Part shown: in pieces, positions 12,001 to 21,846 of the stretch
How the letters are laid out: every line of letters starts with the position of its first letter
Numbering within the stretch: the stretch's first letter is position 1
Assembly (NCBI GenBank): GCA_038503035.1
Contig: JAVSML010024570.1
Location: forward strand, 220,007 to 284,006
DNA length: 64,000 nt
Source: Crocodylus rhombifer
Taxonomy: Eukaryota; Chordata; Crocodylia; Crocodylidae
Direction of reading: 5' to 3'
Position numbers and translations under genes: made by a program
The notes under the pieces: generated by a model
What the model was told of the DNA's origin: nothing
The model's input: the letters and a program-made list of their open reading frames with translations, nothing else
Database searches by the model: none

Positions 12001-14722
12001 GAACTACGGACCATTCAGCCTCACCTCAGTCTCCAGAAAAGTTATGGCGCAGGTCCTCAAACAATCAATTTCTAAGGACTTGGAGAAGAATGTGATCAGG
12101 AACAGTCAGCATGGCCTCACCAAGAGCAAGTCATGTCTGACTAACATGATTACCTTCTGTGATGAGATAACTGGCTCTGTGGATGTGGGGAGTGCAGTCG
12201 ACATAATATACCTTGACTTTAGCAAGGCTTTTGATAACATCTCCCACAGCATTCCTGCAAGCAAGCTGAGGAAGTATGGGTTGGATAAATGGACTGTAAG
12301 ATGGACAGAAAGCTGGCTAGATCGCTGGGCTCAGTGGGTAGTAATCAATGGCTCAATGACTAGTTGGCAGCTGGTATCAAATAGAGGGCCCCAGGGGTCA
12401 GTCCTGGGTCCAGTTTTGTTCAAAATCTGCATTAACAATCTGGTAGATAGGATGGAGTGCAGCAAGTTCATGGATCACACCACGCTGGGGGGGAGCAGCA
12501 GATATGTTAGCGGGTAGGGCTAGGATTCAGAGTGACCTAGACAAATTGGAGGATTGGGCCAAAAGAAATCTCATGAGGTTCAACAAGGATAAATGCAAAG
12601 TACTGCACTTAGGACAGAACAATCCCATGCACCAGTACAGGCTGGGGGCTGACTGGCTGGGCAGCAGCTCTGCTGAAAAGGACCTGGGGATTATAGTGGA
12701 CAATAAGATGGATATGAGTAGGTAGTGTGCCTTTGTTGCTGAAAAGGCTAACGGCATACTGGTAGTTACGTTAGTAGAAGCATTGCCAGCAGATAAAGGG
12801 AAGTGTTTGTTCCCCTCTGTTCAGCAGTGGTGTGGCCACATCTGGAGTACTGTATCCAGTGTTGGGCCCCCACCAGTATAGAAAGGACATGGACAAGTTG
12901 GAGCGAGTCCAGTGGAGCGCAACACAAATGGTGACGGGGTTGGGGGATATGACTTATGAAGAGAGGCTGAGGGAACTGGTCTTATTTAGTCTGGAGAAAA
13001 GGAGTCTGAGAGGGGATTTGATAGTATCCTTTAACTAACTGAAGGGTGGTTACAAAGAAGATGGAGCTGGACTGTTCTCAGTGGTGGCAGATGACAGAAC
13101 AAGGAGCAATGGTCTCAAATTGCAGCAAAGGAAGTTTAGGTTGGCTATTAGGAAAAACTCTCATTAGGAGGGTGGTGAAACACTGGAACAGGTTATCTAG
13201 ACAGGTGATAGAAGGTTTTTAAGGCCCAGCTTGACAAAGTCCTGGCTGGGACGATCCTGCATTGAGCAGGGGGTTGGACTAGATGACCTCCTGTGGGTCC
13301 CTTCCCTTCCAAGCCTAATTTTCTATGATTCTATGTCAAGAGGACTGAACTGAGTACTCTCAAGTTAACCACAGGAATCATGATTTGAAGTACGATTCCC
13401 TAAAAGGAATGATGTCTGAATGCAGAGTACTTTGAACTCCTGAAATAAATTAAATGCCAGCTATTAATGACATCTGTAAGAAACTATCATAAAATACATT
13501 TTAAGGTGTATGGGGGGGGAGGGAAGATAAGCATGAGTTACTTTAGTAAAGATGAAAAAGAGGCATTTACTGCAATGGCATTAGGGAAAAGGAAAGAAAC
13601 AAGGCTGAGAATCTGCAGTCTTCACCACTGCAGCTCTGAAGAATGACATTGACTCAGGAGAGCAACTGCATCACGTCCCACAGGGAAGACATTTAGGACA
13701 AGGCACAGGGGAAGACACCGATAGTGAAAAATCCTGTGTTGGCACCAAGGGATGGGCAGGCTGATACACTGTTCAACCCCCTCCTCCCCTCACCCAGCTT
13801 GAAGTGATGCTTGGGTCCCACTGTCCAGCTCACTCCCATGGTTTTGCTTAGTCCCTCACCACTCCTCCCAGACAGACCGTACATCCTTTGTTATTCCAGG
13901 CAGCCCTTACGTCACATATGCCAATTCTTTTCTTTGGTCTCTCTATTATCTCCCCAGTACGCCTCCTATTCCCATGTCTCACAGTGACTTCATGCTATGT
14001 ACTTTCTTGTACAAGACTTGCTTCAAAATTAATGGCATGTACTGAAGCCAAAATACAGTAGGAAAACTACCCCCTCTCTGCTACAGCTGAATGCAAGTCC
14101 AGTATTGCTCAATATAGAAAATGTTTTGCCCAGTGTTGCCAAGTGTACAATAAATATCACGTTTATATGATAATTTCAACCCGTGTACAAGGTACAATCC
14201 ATCATAGTAAACGTGTTCAAAACACACGACAATTTTTGAGGCAGTGAATTGAACTCAAGTCCCTCCCGGGGAGTCTGAATTGACTTTTGGTTTGCCATCA
14301 GCCCTGTCTTATGATGGCCTATTTCCAATTTGATGACCCAGCTTTCACCTGCTCGCCAGCAACTTAGCTACCCGTTTACAAACACTTTTTTGCCTATTTT
14401 GGGGGGTACGATCTTTTTTCAGCAAATACGCTCATGCTAAGCTTCCCAGGAGTTAATCTCCTCTCGAAGACCCGACCGCGCGGGCCGGGGCCGGGGCGCG
14501 GGCAGTGACCTGGATGAAGGCGGAGGCCTGCAGGCACTTGGCGCTCTCCACCGTCACCTTGAGGCCGTTGGCAGTGGCCGCGCACGTGGCGACATCCCGG
14601 AAGTGCACGGCCCGCAGCATGGTGGACAGGTGCCGCGCCTTATCCAGGCTGGCAGCCAACACGTAGCGCGTCCCGCTCGCCTCCGCCTCGGCCCCGGCCC
14701 CGGCCGGCGGCAACAGCGGCAT
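3050..14722 (-). CDS. RAD1: RAD1 checkpoint DNA exonuclease homolog (9-1-1 clamp subunit), complete
   Basis: RAD1 forms the RAD9-RAD1-HUS1 sliding clamp, loaded on damaged DNA by RAD17-RFC to activate ATR signalling in the nucleus. Five coding exons on the reverse strand join in frame: 14722-14510, 7961-7853, 4754-4496, 3677-3579 and 3233-3050 (213, 109, 259, 99 and 184 nt). They total 864 nt, or 287 residues, against 282 in human. All introns are GT-AG. The start is the ATG at 14722, giving MPLLPPAG; the GTG just upstream is not a vertebrate start. The PCNA-like fold is recognisable throughout: [10 protein letters not shown] and NGLKVTVE near the N-terminus, the [14 protein letters not shown] block in exon 3, and a C-terminus with [18 protein letters not shown] followed by an acidic tail. 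The N-terminus is Ala/Gly/Glu-rich and differs from human. Intron 1 (7962-14509) is swollen by CR1 elements lying antisense to the gene. The promoter is shared with BRIX1. Confidence 0.96.
5704..6678. mobile_element. Non-autonomous hAT (Ac-type) DNA transposon, 975 bp
   Basis: It sits in RAD1 intron 2. The ends are inverted repeats (TAGAGCTGTGCAAAA on the left; TAGGGCTGTGTGAAA as the complement of the right). It is flanked by an 8-bp target duplication, CTGAGAAA at 5696-5703 and CTGAGAAG at 6679-6686. The T at position 2 and A at position 7 fit the Ac-family target pattern. The outer 150 bp on each side is rich in GAAAC/GTTTC motifs. The interior is GC-rich and made of diverged tandem blocks carrying CAG/CTG runs. 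No transposase frame is seen. A 10-N gap lies inside at 6090-6099. Confidence 0.85.
6090..6099. other. Assembly gap (10 N)
   Basis: Ten undetermined bases inside the internal repeats of the hAT element. The repetitive context suggests that the assembler could not resolve the copy number, so the true length may differ. Confidence 0.95.
6728..6850 (+). repeat. MIR SINE relic
   Basis: The stretch follows the MIR core and tail in order: GATCTGGATTCAGTTC, GGCTCTGCACAGGCTTCCTG, TGCAAGTAATAACTGCCTCA, then CCATCTGTGGATAAATGCA. MIR is an ancient amniote tRNA-derived SINE. Divergence is high, as expected for its age. Confidence 0.65.
6945..7066 (+). repeat. Second MIR SINE relic
   Basis: A more decayed MIR-like stretch begins GTCTAGTGGACTGG and ends TTGTCACTTAGTCCGCCTTC followed by CTGTGTAAAAG. 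It lies just downstream of the first MIR relic, in the same orientation. Confidence 0.5.
7415..7706. mobile_element. Short hAT-type non-autonomous element
   Basis: The ends are CAGGGTTGTCCAACTTCAG on the left and, as the complement of the right, CAGGGCTGGTCAACTGGCAG. These are typical of the CAGGGGTGGCCAACC group of hAT elements. The interior is C-rich and non-coding. No convincing target duplication remains. It sits in RAD1 intron 2, close to exon 2 (7853-7961). Confidence 0.6.
8481..9630 (+). mobile_element. CR1 LINE fragment, copy 1 (RT to 3' end)
   Basis: A 5'-truncated CR1 retrotransposon in RAD1 intron 1, antisense to the gene. Translation starts at [13 protein letters not shown] and runs through the reverse transcriptase blocks: [10 protein letters not shown], then [10 protein letters not shown] holding the catalytic Asp pair at about 8755-8785. 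The C-terminal region with LVRPQLEYC and [14 protein letters not shown] follows. The main frame stays open from 8619 to 9390, then shifts, and the end of the ORF continues in another frame (9343-9558). It is therefore inactive but fairly young. The 3' tail (CTCAGGTCCCTTCCGACCCT) is the standard CR1 end. Confidence 0.93.
9662..11745 (+). mobile_element. CR1 LINE fragment, copy 2 (endonuclease C-terminus, linker and RT)
   Basis: It begins inside the endonuclease domain at [14 protein letters not shown], runs through the linker and the fingers ([10 protein letters not shown]), then [14 protein letters not shown] and [14 protein letters not shown]. The catalytic box reads FTDD instead of the usual FADD. 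Stops and frameshifts break it (for example at 10390 and near 11115). The protein end ([15 protein letters not shown]) is reached at about 11740, but the usual CR1 3' tail is missing. The next CR1 starts at that point. It is a different subfamily from copy 1 and lies in RAD1 intron 1, antisense. Confidence 0.92.
11746..13345 (+). mobile_element. CR1 LINE fragment, copy 3 (RT and full 3' tail)
   Basis: A third, older CR1 starts near [17 protein letters not shown] and continues through [35 protein letters not shown] and a decayed catalytic box (MDHTT in place of ADDT). It ends in a typical CR1 tail with GGACTAGATGACCTCCTGTG and TTCTATGATTCTATG at 13319-13337. Several stops and frameshifts are present. 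It is the third head-to-tail CR1 in RAD1 intron 1. Confidence 0.92.
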
Positions 14723-14747
14723 CACAGCGGCGGGCTGGGGGGAGCGC

Positions 14748-14911
14748 TTTACGGCCGTCGTAAAAAAAGGCTACAAGGCTTGAGTCTATACTTTACGGCC
14801 ATCATAAAAGACACATCGATTTACGGCCGTTGTAAAGGGCGGCTGCTGTTTTACGGTCGTCGTAAAAGAAGGTCGCCGGCTGGAGTAGGGGTGCTTTACG
14901 CCCATCGTAAT
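14748..14911. repeat. Five-copy 17-bp near-palindrome cluster in the bidirectional promoter
   Basis: Copies lie at 14748-14764, 14792-14808, 14820-14836, 14850-14866 and 14895-14911, so start spacings are 44, 28, 30 and 45 bp. The consensus is TTTACGGCCGTCGTAAA, with 6-bp outer arms (TTTACG and CGTAAA) around a 5-bp centre. Copy 1 is exact, copies 3 and 4 differ from it at one base and copies 2 and 5 at a few. The intervening sequence is unrelated, so this is a cluster of sites rather than a simple tandem repeat. That is consistent with multiple binding sites for a dimeric DNA-binding protein. No factor is assigned. Confidence 0.85.
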
Positions 14912-15035
14912 ATGACGTCTCCAGTCTGGATATTAGCGTCACAAAGCGCTGGCCACAGCGGAGGCAAACCATAGAAAGGGAAGCGGTACAGCGCAGAGCG
15001 CCAACTTCCGGCGTGGAGAGGAAGCGGGGTGGAGG

Positions 15036-15047
15036 CAAGATGGCTGC
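15036..15047 (+). promoter_or_regulatory. BRIX1: YY1-type site overlapping the BRIX1 start codon
   Basis: GCAAGATGGCTG matches the YY1 core AAGATGGC, with the ATG at 15040-15042 as the start codon. YY1 sites in this position are a known feature of housekeeping and ribosome-related promoters. Binding here is inferred from the motif alone. Confidence 0.5.
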
Positions 15048-18000
15048 GGCCAAGAGGAAGCGTGGGGCGGCCGCGGGCCGGGCCGGCGTGAGGAAGAAAG
15101 CGCGGGGCGCGGCCGAGGGAGCTGAGCTGGGCCCGGCCAGGGAGGAGCACTGCGTCCCGGGCCCGGTCTCCCAGGTGAGGGCCTTCTCTCCCTGACCCCG
15201 GGGGCGGTGGTGCCGCGCGGGGCGAAGTAGGATGCTGCCCCGCCCGGCTCTGCGCGCGGCGACTGGGACCCGCACCGCCTGCTGTGCGCTGTGCCCGGCG
15301 TTGCTGGGACTCCCGGGGCCCCCCTGCTTCCCCCAGGCCACCTCCGCCCGGCATGCGTCCCTGTGGGGAGCCCCCGCGAGCTGCATGTCTGGGGCCGCAT
15401 GTGGCCTGGGAGTTGAGTCCCCCGGTGTCAGTGGGCATCGTGTCCTTTCTGATTGTCAGATTCCCAAGTGTCTGACCAGATGGCAGTCAAGGTGCAGTGT
15501 TAGGAGCGTAGCTAGTCTTGATGGATCAGTGTGAAAAAAAAATCCAAAAAAACAAGCTATTTTTCTTGCAAACCCAGTGCTGCGTAAGAGAGCTTGTGAC
15601 TTGATCATAAGGCCTCTTTCGGGCAGCTGTTGAAAAGCTCATCTTGCTTCTGGATCAACAGCGTTGATTTTGGCTCCAAAACGTGCACATGTTGTGTGTA
15701 GTGCTCCGGGCCTTTTTGTGATTTTCTTATTGGGCATATCCAAAGGGATGCTTGTTGGGGAAATTTTTTGTGAACATCTTAAAACATCTGTATCTAGGTA
15801 TAGCATGGCAGATGGCTGTAAGATAGTCCAGTAGGATGGGTCAGGAAATTTGTGCAAAAGCTTATAATAAATCTGCAGCCTATCACAAAAAAGATCTTTA
15901 AGTGGAAGCTTTTATAGAAGTGCATTATTTCTTTAATAAGTTAAAAATGACTGATTTAATACAATTTTTTTAATGTTGGAAACATCACATTTTCACCTGA
16001 GCTTTGTGTTTCTTCTAGGGAAAATGGAAAAACAAAGAGCGTGTACTTATTTTTTCTTCCCGAGGAATTAACTTTAGGACGAGACATCTGATGCAAGACC
16101 TGCGAACATTGATGCCCCACTCGAAAGCAGGTAGTGTTGAGGTGTTATCCATGTCTGACTCTACTCATACTTTCCGGATTAGTTTTGTACCTTTTAGCTC
16201 CAACTTCCTGCCTTTTGACCACTACGTACCATATTTTCATGCATATAGCCCGCACCCATGTATAACCTGTGGAAAATTGTGTTTTCGTAAAATATGCCCT
16301 GTATTCCCTGCACCCATGTATATCCCACACCCTGGGCTCTGCTGGACTTGCGGGTTCTGCAGGGGATGGGAGGGATGAGGAACTGTGAACCCTGCTCACC
16401 ACCGCCAGCTGAATCCTGCTGGGCACAGCTGCTGGAGCCGGAACCCACAGCTCCTCATCCCTCCCCTCTCCTCCCCTCCCCTGCAGAGCCTGCAAGCCTG
16501 TTCCCAGCTGCAGGCTCTAGCTCTGGCTCCAGTGGCCGTGCCCAGCAGAGTGAGGCTGACAGCAGTGGGGAGCAGGACTCACAGATCCTCATTCCTCTCC
16601 TCCCCTGCAGAGCCCCGCTCCCCGCCGCTAGCCGCACTCTGCTGAGCACGGCTGCTGGAGCCAGAACTGGAGCTGCAGCTGGGGGCGGGCTATGTTGTTC
16701 TAAAGACTCTGCATAGCCCGCACCTTTGTATAGCCTGCACCCACCTATCAAGTTTGTAAAAACGTGTATAGCCCATGGGCTGTATGCTCAAAAATACAGT
16801 AGTCCTCACAGCTGGCTGCATGGTGGTGTCCTTATTTACTCTTTAAAAAAACAAACAAACAAACCTTGAGCTTACAAACAGTATGGTCTTTGGCAAAGTC
16901 ACATATGCCTCCATTTGGTAAGCAGTCACACCTATTGCTTTGTCTCTGGTTATCTCCTCAGCTTTAGTCAAGCTACTTGCTTGCATGCAGTTACAAACGT
17001 TCAAAGTATTTTGCACAATTGGGGTTTTTTCACTGGTATACGTGAAAGAACTGCTGCAAATTGTGATCCACTTCTAGCACTGCAGGCTGCTGCCTTCCTG
17101 TCTCACTGCAGTCTTGCAGCAGAGTCTGTAGAGCCCTTCCTGATGTGCTCGAACACAGCTGGGTCCCAATCATTGGCAGAACAGAGGGTTTCAGAATGAG
17201 AGCCTAAGCATAGTTGTGAAGGAACAGTGAAAACCAGTACTGATAAACCAGTGATGGCATAATTGCTGAAGATGCATAGTATACGAACTTGTAATTATAC
17301 TAGGTGAAATATGACTTCAGCTTCTTTGAAGTATGTGCGCCTCTTGGCAGTATGAAAAAGCATACAAGCCTACTCAACAGCACTTTTATTGTTGTTTTCC
17401 AGACACTAAGATGGACCGTAAAGACAAGCTGTTCGTAATTAATGAGGTAATCTTGTAATTCATCTAAAGCTTGAATTTCTGACGAAACCAAGATATGGTA
17501 TATGCACCAAGTGGGAAGATAGGTGAACTCAAAGAGAACTGTATTATACTGCATGAAGATACAGATCACCCTATTTGGTTTAGTTTGGGTTTTTTCAGAG
17601 GCAGTATAAATATTTAGGGAAAAAATAGTTATTCTCCTGTATAGAGGTATTCTTATTTAATTCTGACTCTGAAAACCAAGACTAGTAAGTAAAATAATTC
17701 TGACTGTCCTTCACATTTAGAGCTCTCATTGACCCAGTCTGACCCATTTCTGACTGTCCTTCATGTTTAGAGCTCTCACTGAAACCAACGGAAGTGCTAT
17801 CCAAGAAGGCTTATAAGATGGAGCTCTGTTATGAATTCCAAGTATGCCATGACAACAAATACTTTGAATAATAAGTGTAACAAAAGGGCTGAAGGGAGGA
17901 CAGGGGTGACAAAGGTGGCTGTCACAGCTGCTGTTGCCAAAAAATAAGATAGACAATTTCATGTACGTAACTTTCTAAAATACTCAAGTTTGTTTACAGA

Positions 18001-21000
18001 TGGCATTGTCTGTACAAGGCTGAAGCAGGTGGTGGAAAAAAAGTGCATGGAACATAGTTAAGGAGTTGGGTTAACCCTGCAGTACAAATAGATGTACTAA
18101 CAGAAACACTGCAGAGTAATCAGAGCAGTCTAGGGTCTCTTTACAGATAAGATAAACTGGTGGCATCAGAGGGTAAAGTGACAAGAGACTGCAGAAACAT
18201 GTCTGTGGCTTTGCTCTTGGTAAGGAGACTTCTGGGAGCAGGAGCCTGTGAACTGCTGCTCCACACTGATCCTGATGCATGTAAGGTGGTCATACACTGA
18301 ACTCTTCTGTTTCAGGGTGCTGGAATAGCTTTTGGTTAGGAAGGGTAGGCTAGTAATCTTGTAGTTGCTTTATGTGGCTGCCTCTGCTGATTTGTTGCTT
18401 AATTATGTTAAGTACCTTCCTGGGTGAAAATTGCCATTCATGATCTTTAAAATGAGGTTATTTTGAAGTTGCGAGCTGATTATTGATTTAAAAAAAAAAA
18501 AAGACTTCATTTTAAAAACAGGAACCTGTATAGGCTAGAACCATTTTGTTCTGTCACTCCATGACCCAACCATGAAAAATGCCTTACAAAAGGTTTTCTT
18601 GCAGTTTAAAGTTGTGGAAAGTAAGTAACGAATAGGTTGACTAACTGATCTAAATCCGCGACAGTGGGCCACTGGCAAAGCCACTAGAACCTGTATGTTG
18701 TGGCCCCTGTTGCAATGCCCCATCCGCACACAATCCATGAGACTGTTTGGAAATGCATTGTATTTAATGCTTTTCTGGCAAGGCAAGCTCCAAAAGCCTT
18801 TTGAAGAGGCTTCTAATTTAAATGAACTGTTCTGCAGCTCTAGGTATTAATAAGTATTGTAGGATCTTCAGATTTGTACCTGTTTATTCAGGAAAATTAT
18901 TTTAGGGACTAATTTGGAAGGTTTGTGAAAAGGTCTTCAGAGCATTACTAAGAGTTGATTTGTCACGTGTATTCATACAGGTTTGTGAAATAAAAAACTG
19001 CAACAAGTGTATCTTTTTTGAAGCCAAAAAGAAACAGGATCTTTATATGTGGTAAGAGAGTACATTATACTTTATTAAATATCTTGGTATTGTTTCCATA
19101 GCTCATGTTTTAACTAGAGTTCTGATTAAAGTAATAGTGAAATTCAAAGTTGTAGAAAAAACCGGCGCCGATTGACTTGCTTGACACAGGGTTGCCACAA
19201 ACCTTCAATCTGTAAAAAAACGCAATATCTGCGAAGCACAATAAAACGAGGTATGCCTGTACTGATTTTAAAAGTAGATATAATTTTTAATTTATCTGAA
19301 GCTGCCAAAGAATTTCCAGTTTACCTTACTGGATGTCCGTAAAATTTTAAGCTCCACTTCCCATAGCTGTCAGGATCTTTAATATTATATGGGAACAGAG
19401 CCTATAGTTTTAGGTTTATTTATCATTTTAAAAAGCAAATGTACTTCAAATGCTTTCTGTTAAGTCTCATCATTTTAAGGTCTACTGACCACAGCTCTTG
19501 CAATTGTGAAGAAAATTATCTAAAATGAGCTGACTGGCAGTTTCAAAACACTTAAAATCATTTAGATAAATTGTTGAATGAGAAGTAGTATGCAATTATG
19601 AAGTGCGTTTCTTGCTACAGTGCTATTAGCTGACTTTTCTTTTTTACAGGCTTTCAAATACACCCCAAGGACCATCAGCCAAATTCTTGGTGCAGAATAG
19701 TAAGTCAAGGTTTCAGGCTATTGCTTTTGTGTAGGTTCCCCCCTCCCCCCCCAATCTTTTTTTACTGAACGCTTAACCTGTTCCAAATCATTGTAGTTCA
19801 CACACTCGCAGAGCTGAAGATGACTGGAAACTGTTTGAGAGGTTCACGGCCTCTTTTGTCTTTTGATCAGGCAAGTATAATGTTTCAGATTTGCTTGACT
19901 TTTTTTTTTCCTTGTTCTCTGTACCACTGCTGCTTTTTGTTTTGTTTTTGTGTGTAAAACTGTATGTTTCCTCTTACAGGCATTTGATCAGGAACCACAC
20001 TATGCTTTGTTAAAAGAGTTGTTTATTCAGGTTGGTACTAGATATTTCTTGCTCCTTACAAACCATCTTTCTACTAACATTTCAGTTTTTTTAAACACTG
20101 AAGATTACACTAGTATATTTTTACTTGGGCTACAGTGCCACAAAGACTTATTTTCACGATGTCACTGGGGCTATTTGTGCTTTAACTATCGTATATTTAA
20201 GCCTATAAGGTTGAGAACATGCAACGTTATCTTTGCGTTTATCTTAAATCTAAACTTAATAATTTGGCATCTTGATAACTTCAGCTTTTTTTGTCTTTTT
20301 TTTTACAGATCTTTAGTACACCACAGTATCATCCCAAAAGCCAACCTTTTATAGATCATGTATTCACATTTTCCATCACAGACAACAGGATCTGGTTCCG
20401 GAACTATCAGGTTAGTTGTCTCCCTTAATTCTTTAAATTGCACTAACCTCATGACTTCAGAAACATTCAGTGATTTCATATGAATTGAAAGGCTAAACTA
20501 AATTACGAGGATGGGTTTATATTCAATGCTCAAGTGAGTATCATAAGAGTATTTTTATAGTGGATTAAAAATGCTTTTTCATTGTAGATGAGCTTTCAGC
20601 TCTAGTTTCTATAAAACAGACTTATTTTGTAGGTGTAGGCTTGAGATAATTTGTTATTAAACTGAATATGACGGTAAATGGAAGGTACCCCCTTCTCCTT
20701 TACTTAACTCCTCATTCTCTCACTTAGTTTGCTTTCTAAAACTGCTGTATACTAGTAGTTAAAGCCCAAGCTCATGCTTGTATATTAATGTTTGTGGATC
20801 AGAGCACATAAATTAGACTCTTTTTCCAAGCGGCCGCTAGTAATTCTGCTGCAGTTTGGCGTGTAAAGGTGCCTTTTGTATATAAGTAATTGTTATGCAT
20901 CATCATAGTTGAACAGGCCTAACCTTAAAAAAAAAATTGGTTCTGTTAAATATCGGGTTCAGACACTATTGTGACTTTTTACATATACCTATACATGTTA

Positions 21001-21846
21001 CTCTTGATTGAGAAGTTCAACACAGGGCAGTCAAAGATGGCTGATTGTCTTTGCATTTTCATTACAGATTGTAGAAGAAGATGCCTCCCTTATAGAAATT
21101 GGACCTCGCTTCGTCTTAAATCTTATTAAGATTTTCCAGGGCAGCTTTGGAGGGCCAACTCTGTATGAAAACCCCCATTACCAGTCTCCAAACATGGTGA
21201 GCTGATTTGTCTTTGCCTGTGCTTGAATTTAACGAGCTATTCCAGCCCTGATCTGCAAGCTGTTTGCATGAGTGGACCACTGTGTTTACAGGGTAGGAAC
21301 ATTTTTGAGGTGATGCAGCAGAAATAATTACTAGTATATCAAGTGAGTGGTTATAAATTAGTAACACTGAGTTGTTTAATATCAATGAGAAGGTGAGAGT
21401 AGATTGAGAAATTTGGCCACTGAACAGTAAGTAATCTTTGGGTCCCTTTTTCTAAATTTGGAGGTTCTTCTGTCTGCATTTACATTATAAAATGTTTGGT
21501 GTAAATTCCAAATGTTAGTGTGAATGTTTTCCATCGCCTTGCTTTTTGCCACACCTGTATTAATTTTCCTTAATTGTTATAGCATCGGCAGATGATAAGA
21601 TTGGCTATAGCTGCTAAATTTAAAGAAAAACATCAAATGAAAGAACTTCAAAAGATCAAGAATAAAGAAGACAAGACACTTATTCCAGAAGATCCTACTG
21701 AGACTGTCTTTGAAACACCAGCTGGAGAAAAGCCCGTGGAGATAGAGTTGGTTAAACCAGAGCCAAAAGTCAATTTAAAGAAGAGAAAGAAACAATTTCA
21801 ACGTCAAAGGAAGAAGCAAAAAAAGCTTTCCGGAGTGGGAGCATAA
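15040..21846 (+). CDS. BRIX1: BRIX1 ribosome biogenesis protein, complete
   Basis: BRIX1 (yeast Brx1) is a nucleolar assembly factor for the 60S subunit. Ten coding exons join in frame: 15040-15174, 16019-16130, 17403-17446, 18981-19051, 19650-19699, 19797-19870, 19980-20030, 20309-20410, 21068-21196 and 21583-21846. They total 1032 nt, or 343 residues, against 353 in human. Exon 1 gives a basic, poorly conserved N-terminus (MAAAKRKRG). The Brix domain runs from about residue 50 (ERVLIFSSRGINFRTRHLMQ) to about 250 (GGPTLYENPHYQSPN). Residues 257-343 form a highly basic tail, as in the family. The chosen ATG lies in the CpG island and aligns with the human start; an upstream in-frame ATG at 15013 would add nine residues and is less likely. 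Intron 6 (19871-19979) begins with GC instead of GT; the rest are GT-AG. No obvious AATAAA was seen soon after the stop. Confidence 0.96.
16227..16801. mobile_element. Unclassified non-autonomous DNA transposon with inverted ends
   Basis: BRIX1 intron 2. The left end TACCATATTTTCATGCATATAG and the complement of the right end TACTGTATTTTTGAGCATACAG are clear inverted repeats. A GCCCGCACCCATGTATA-like motif recurs inside both ends. The interior is GC-rich, with a duplicated block of CCTC/CCCTCC and CTGCAGAGCC. No transposase frame and no convincing target duplication are visible, so the superfamily is open. Confidence 0.55.
17698..17777 (+). repeat. Short direct repeat, about 50-bp period
   Basis: The segment TTCTGACTGTCCTTCA-rTTTAGAGCTCTCA occurs at about 17698-17728 and again at about 17748-17778 in BRIX1 intron 3, with a single base change. 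It looks like a small local duplication. Confidence 0.55.
19155..19259 (-). mobile_element. Tigger1-like (Tc1/mariner) DNA transposon terminal fragment
   Basis: BRIX1 intron 4. On the reverse strand the fragment starts CAGGCATACCTCGTTTTATT, continues with GCTTCGCAGATATTGCG, then GAAGGTTTGTGGCAACCCTG and AATCGGCGCCG. This matches the terminal 100 bp of the mammalian Tigger1/Tigger2 group as I know it. A TA dinucleotide follows the terminus at 19260-19261, as expected for Tc1/mariner targets. Only one end is present and the other edge (about 19155) is a truncation. Confidence 0.75.

Larger units (their letters stand above)
14460..15410. promoter_or_regulatory. CpG island spanning the RAD1/BRIX1 divergent promoter
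   Basis: GC- and CpG-dense sequence covers RAD1 exon 1, the 317-bp interval between the two start codons and BRIX1 exon 1. The head-to-head arrangement implies a shared bidirectional promoter, as in human. Visible elements are an ETS-type ACTTCCGG at 15004-15011, a CRE half site TGACGT near 14913, and a YY1-type AAGATGGCTGC that contains the BRIX1 ATG. Long open frames on both strands here reflect base composition, not genes. Confidence 0.85.

Noticed and set aside
14720..14725. Alternative RAD1 start one codon upstream (14725)
   Set aside because: The codon is GTG; the ATG at 14722 matches the family N-terminus MPLL.
14802..15438. Long reverse-strand open frames of 150-194 codons in the RAD1/BRIX1 CpG island
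   Set aside because: They are low-complexity Pro/Ala/Arg/Gly translations of GC-rich promoter DNA, overlap BRIX1 exon 1 in antisense and resemble no family.
20829..20838. NotI-like GCGGCCGC in an AT-rich BRIX1 intron, suggesting a vector junction
   Set aside because: The flanking sequence continues smoothly as intron and no vector or linker sequence is visible.
21310..21395. Possible box C/D snoRNA in BRIX1 intron 9 (GTGATGC and CTGA about 75 nt apart)
   Set aside because: The C box has a mismatch, there is no terminal stem and no C'/D' pair.
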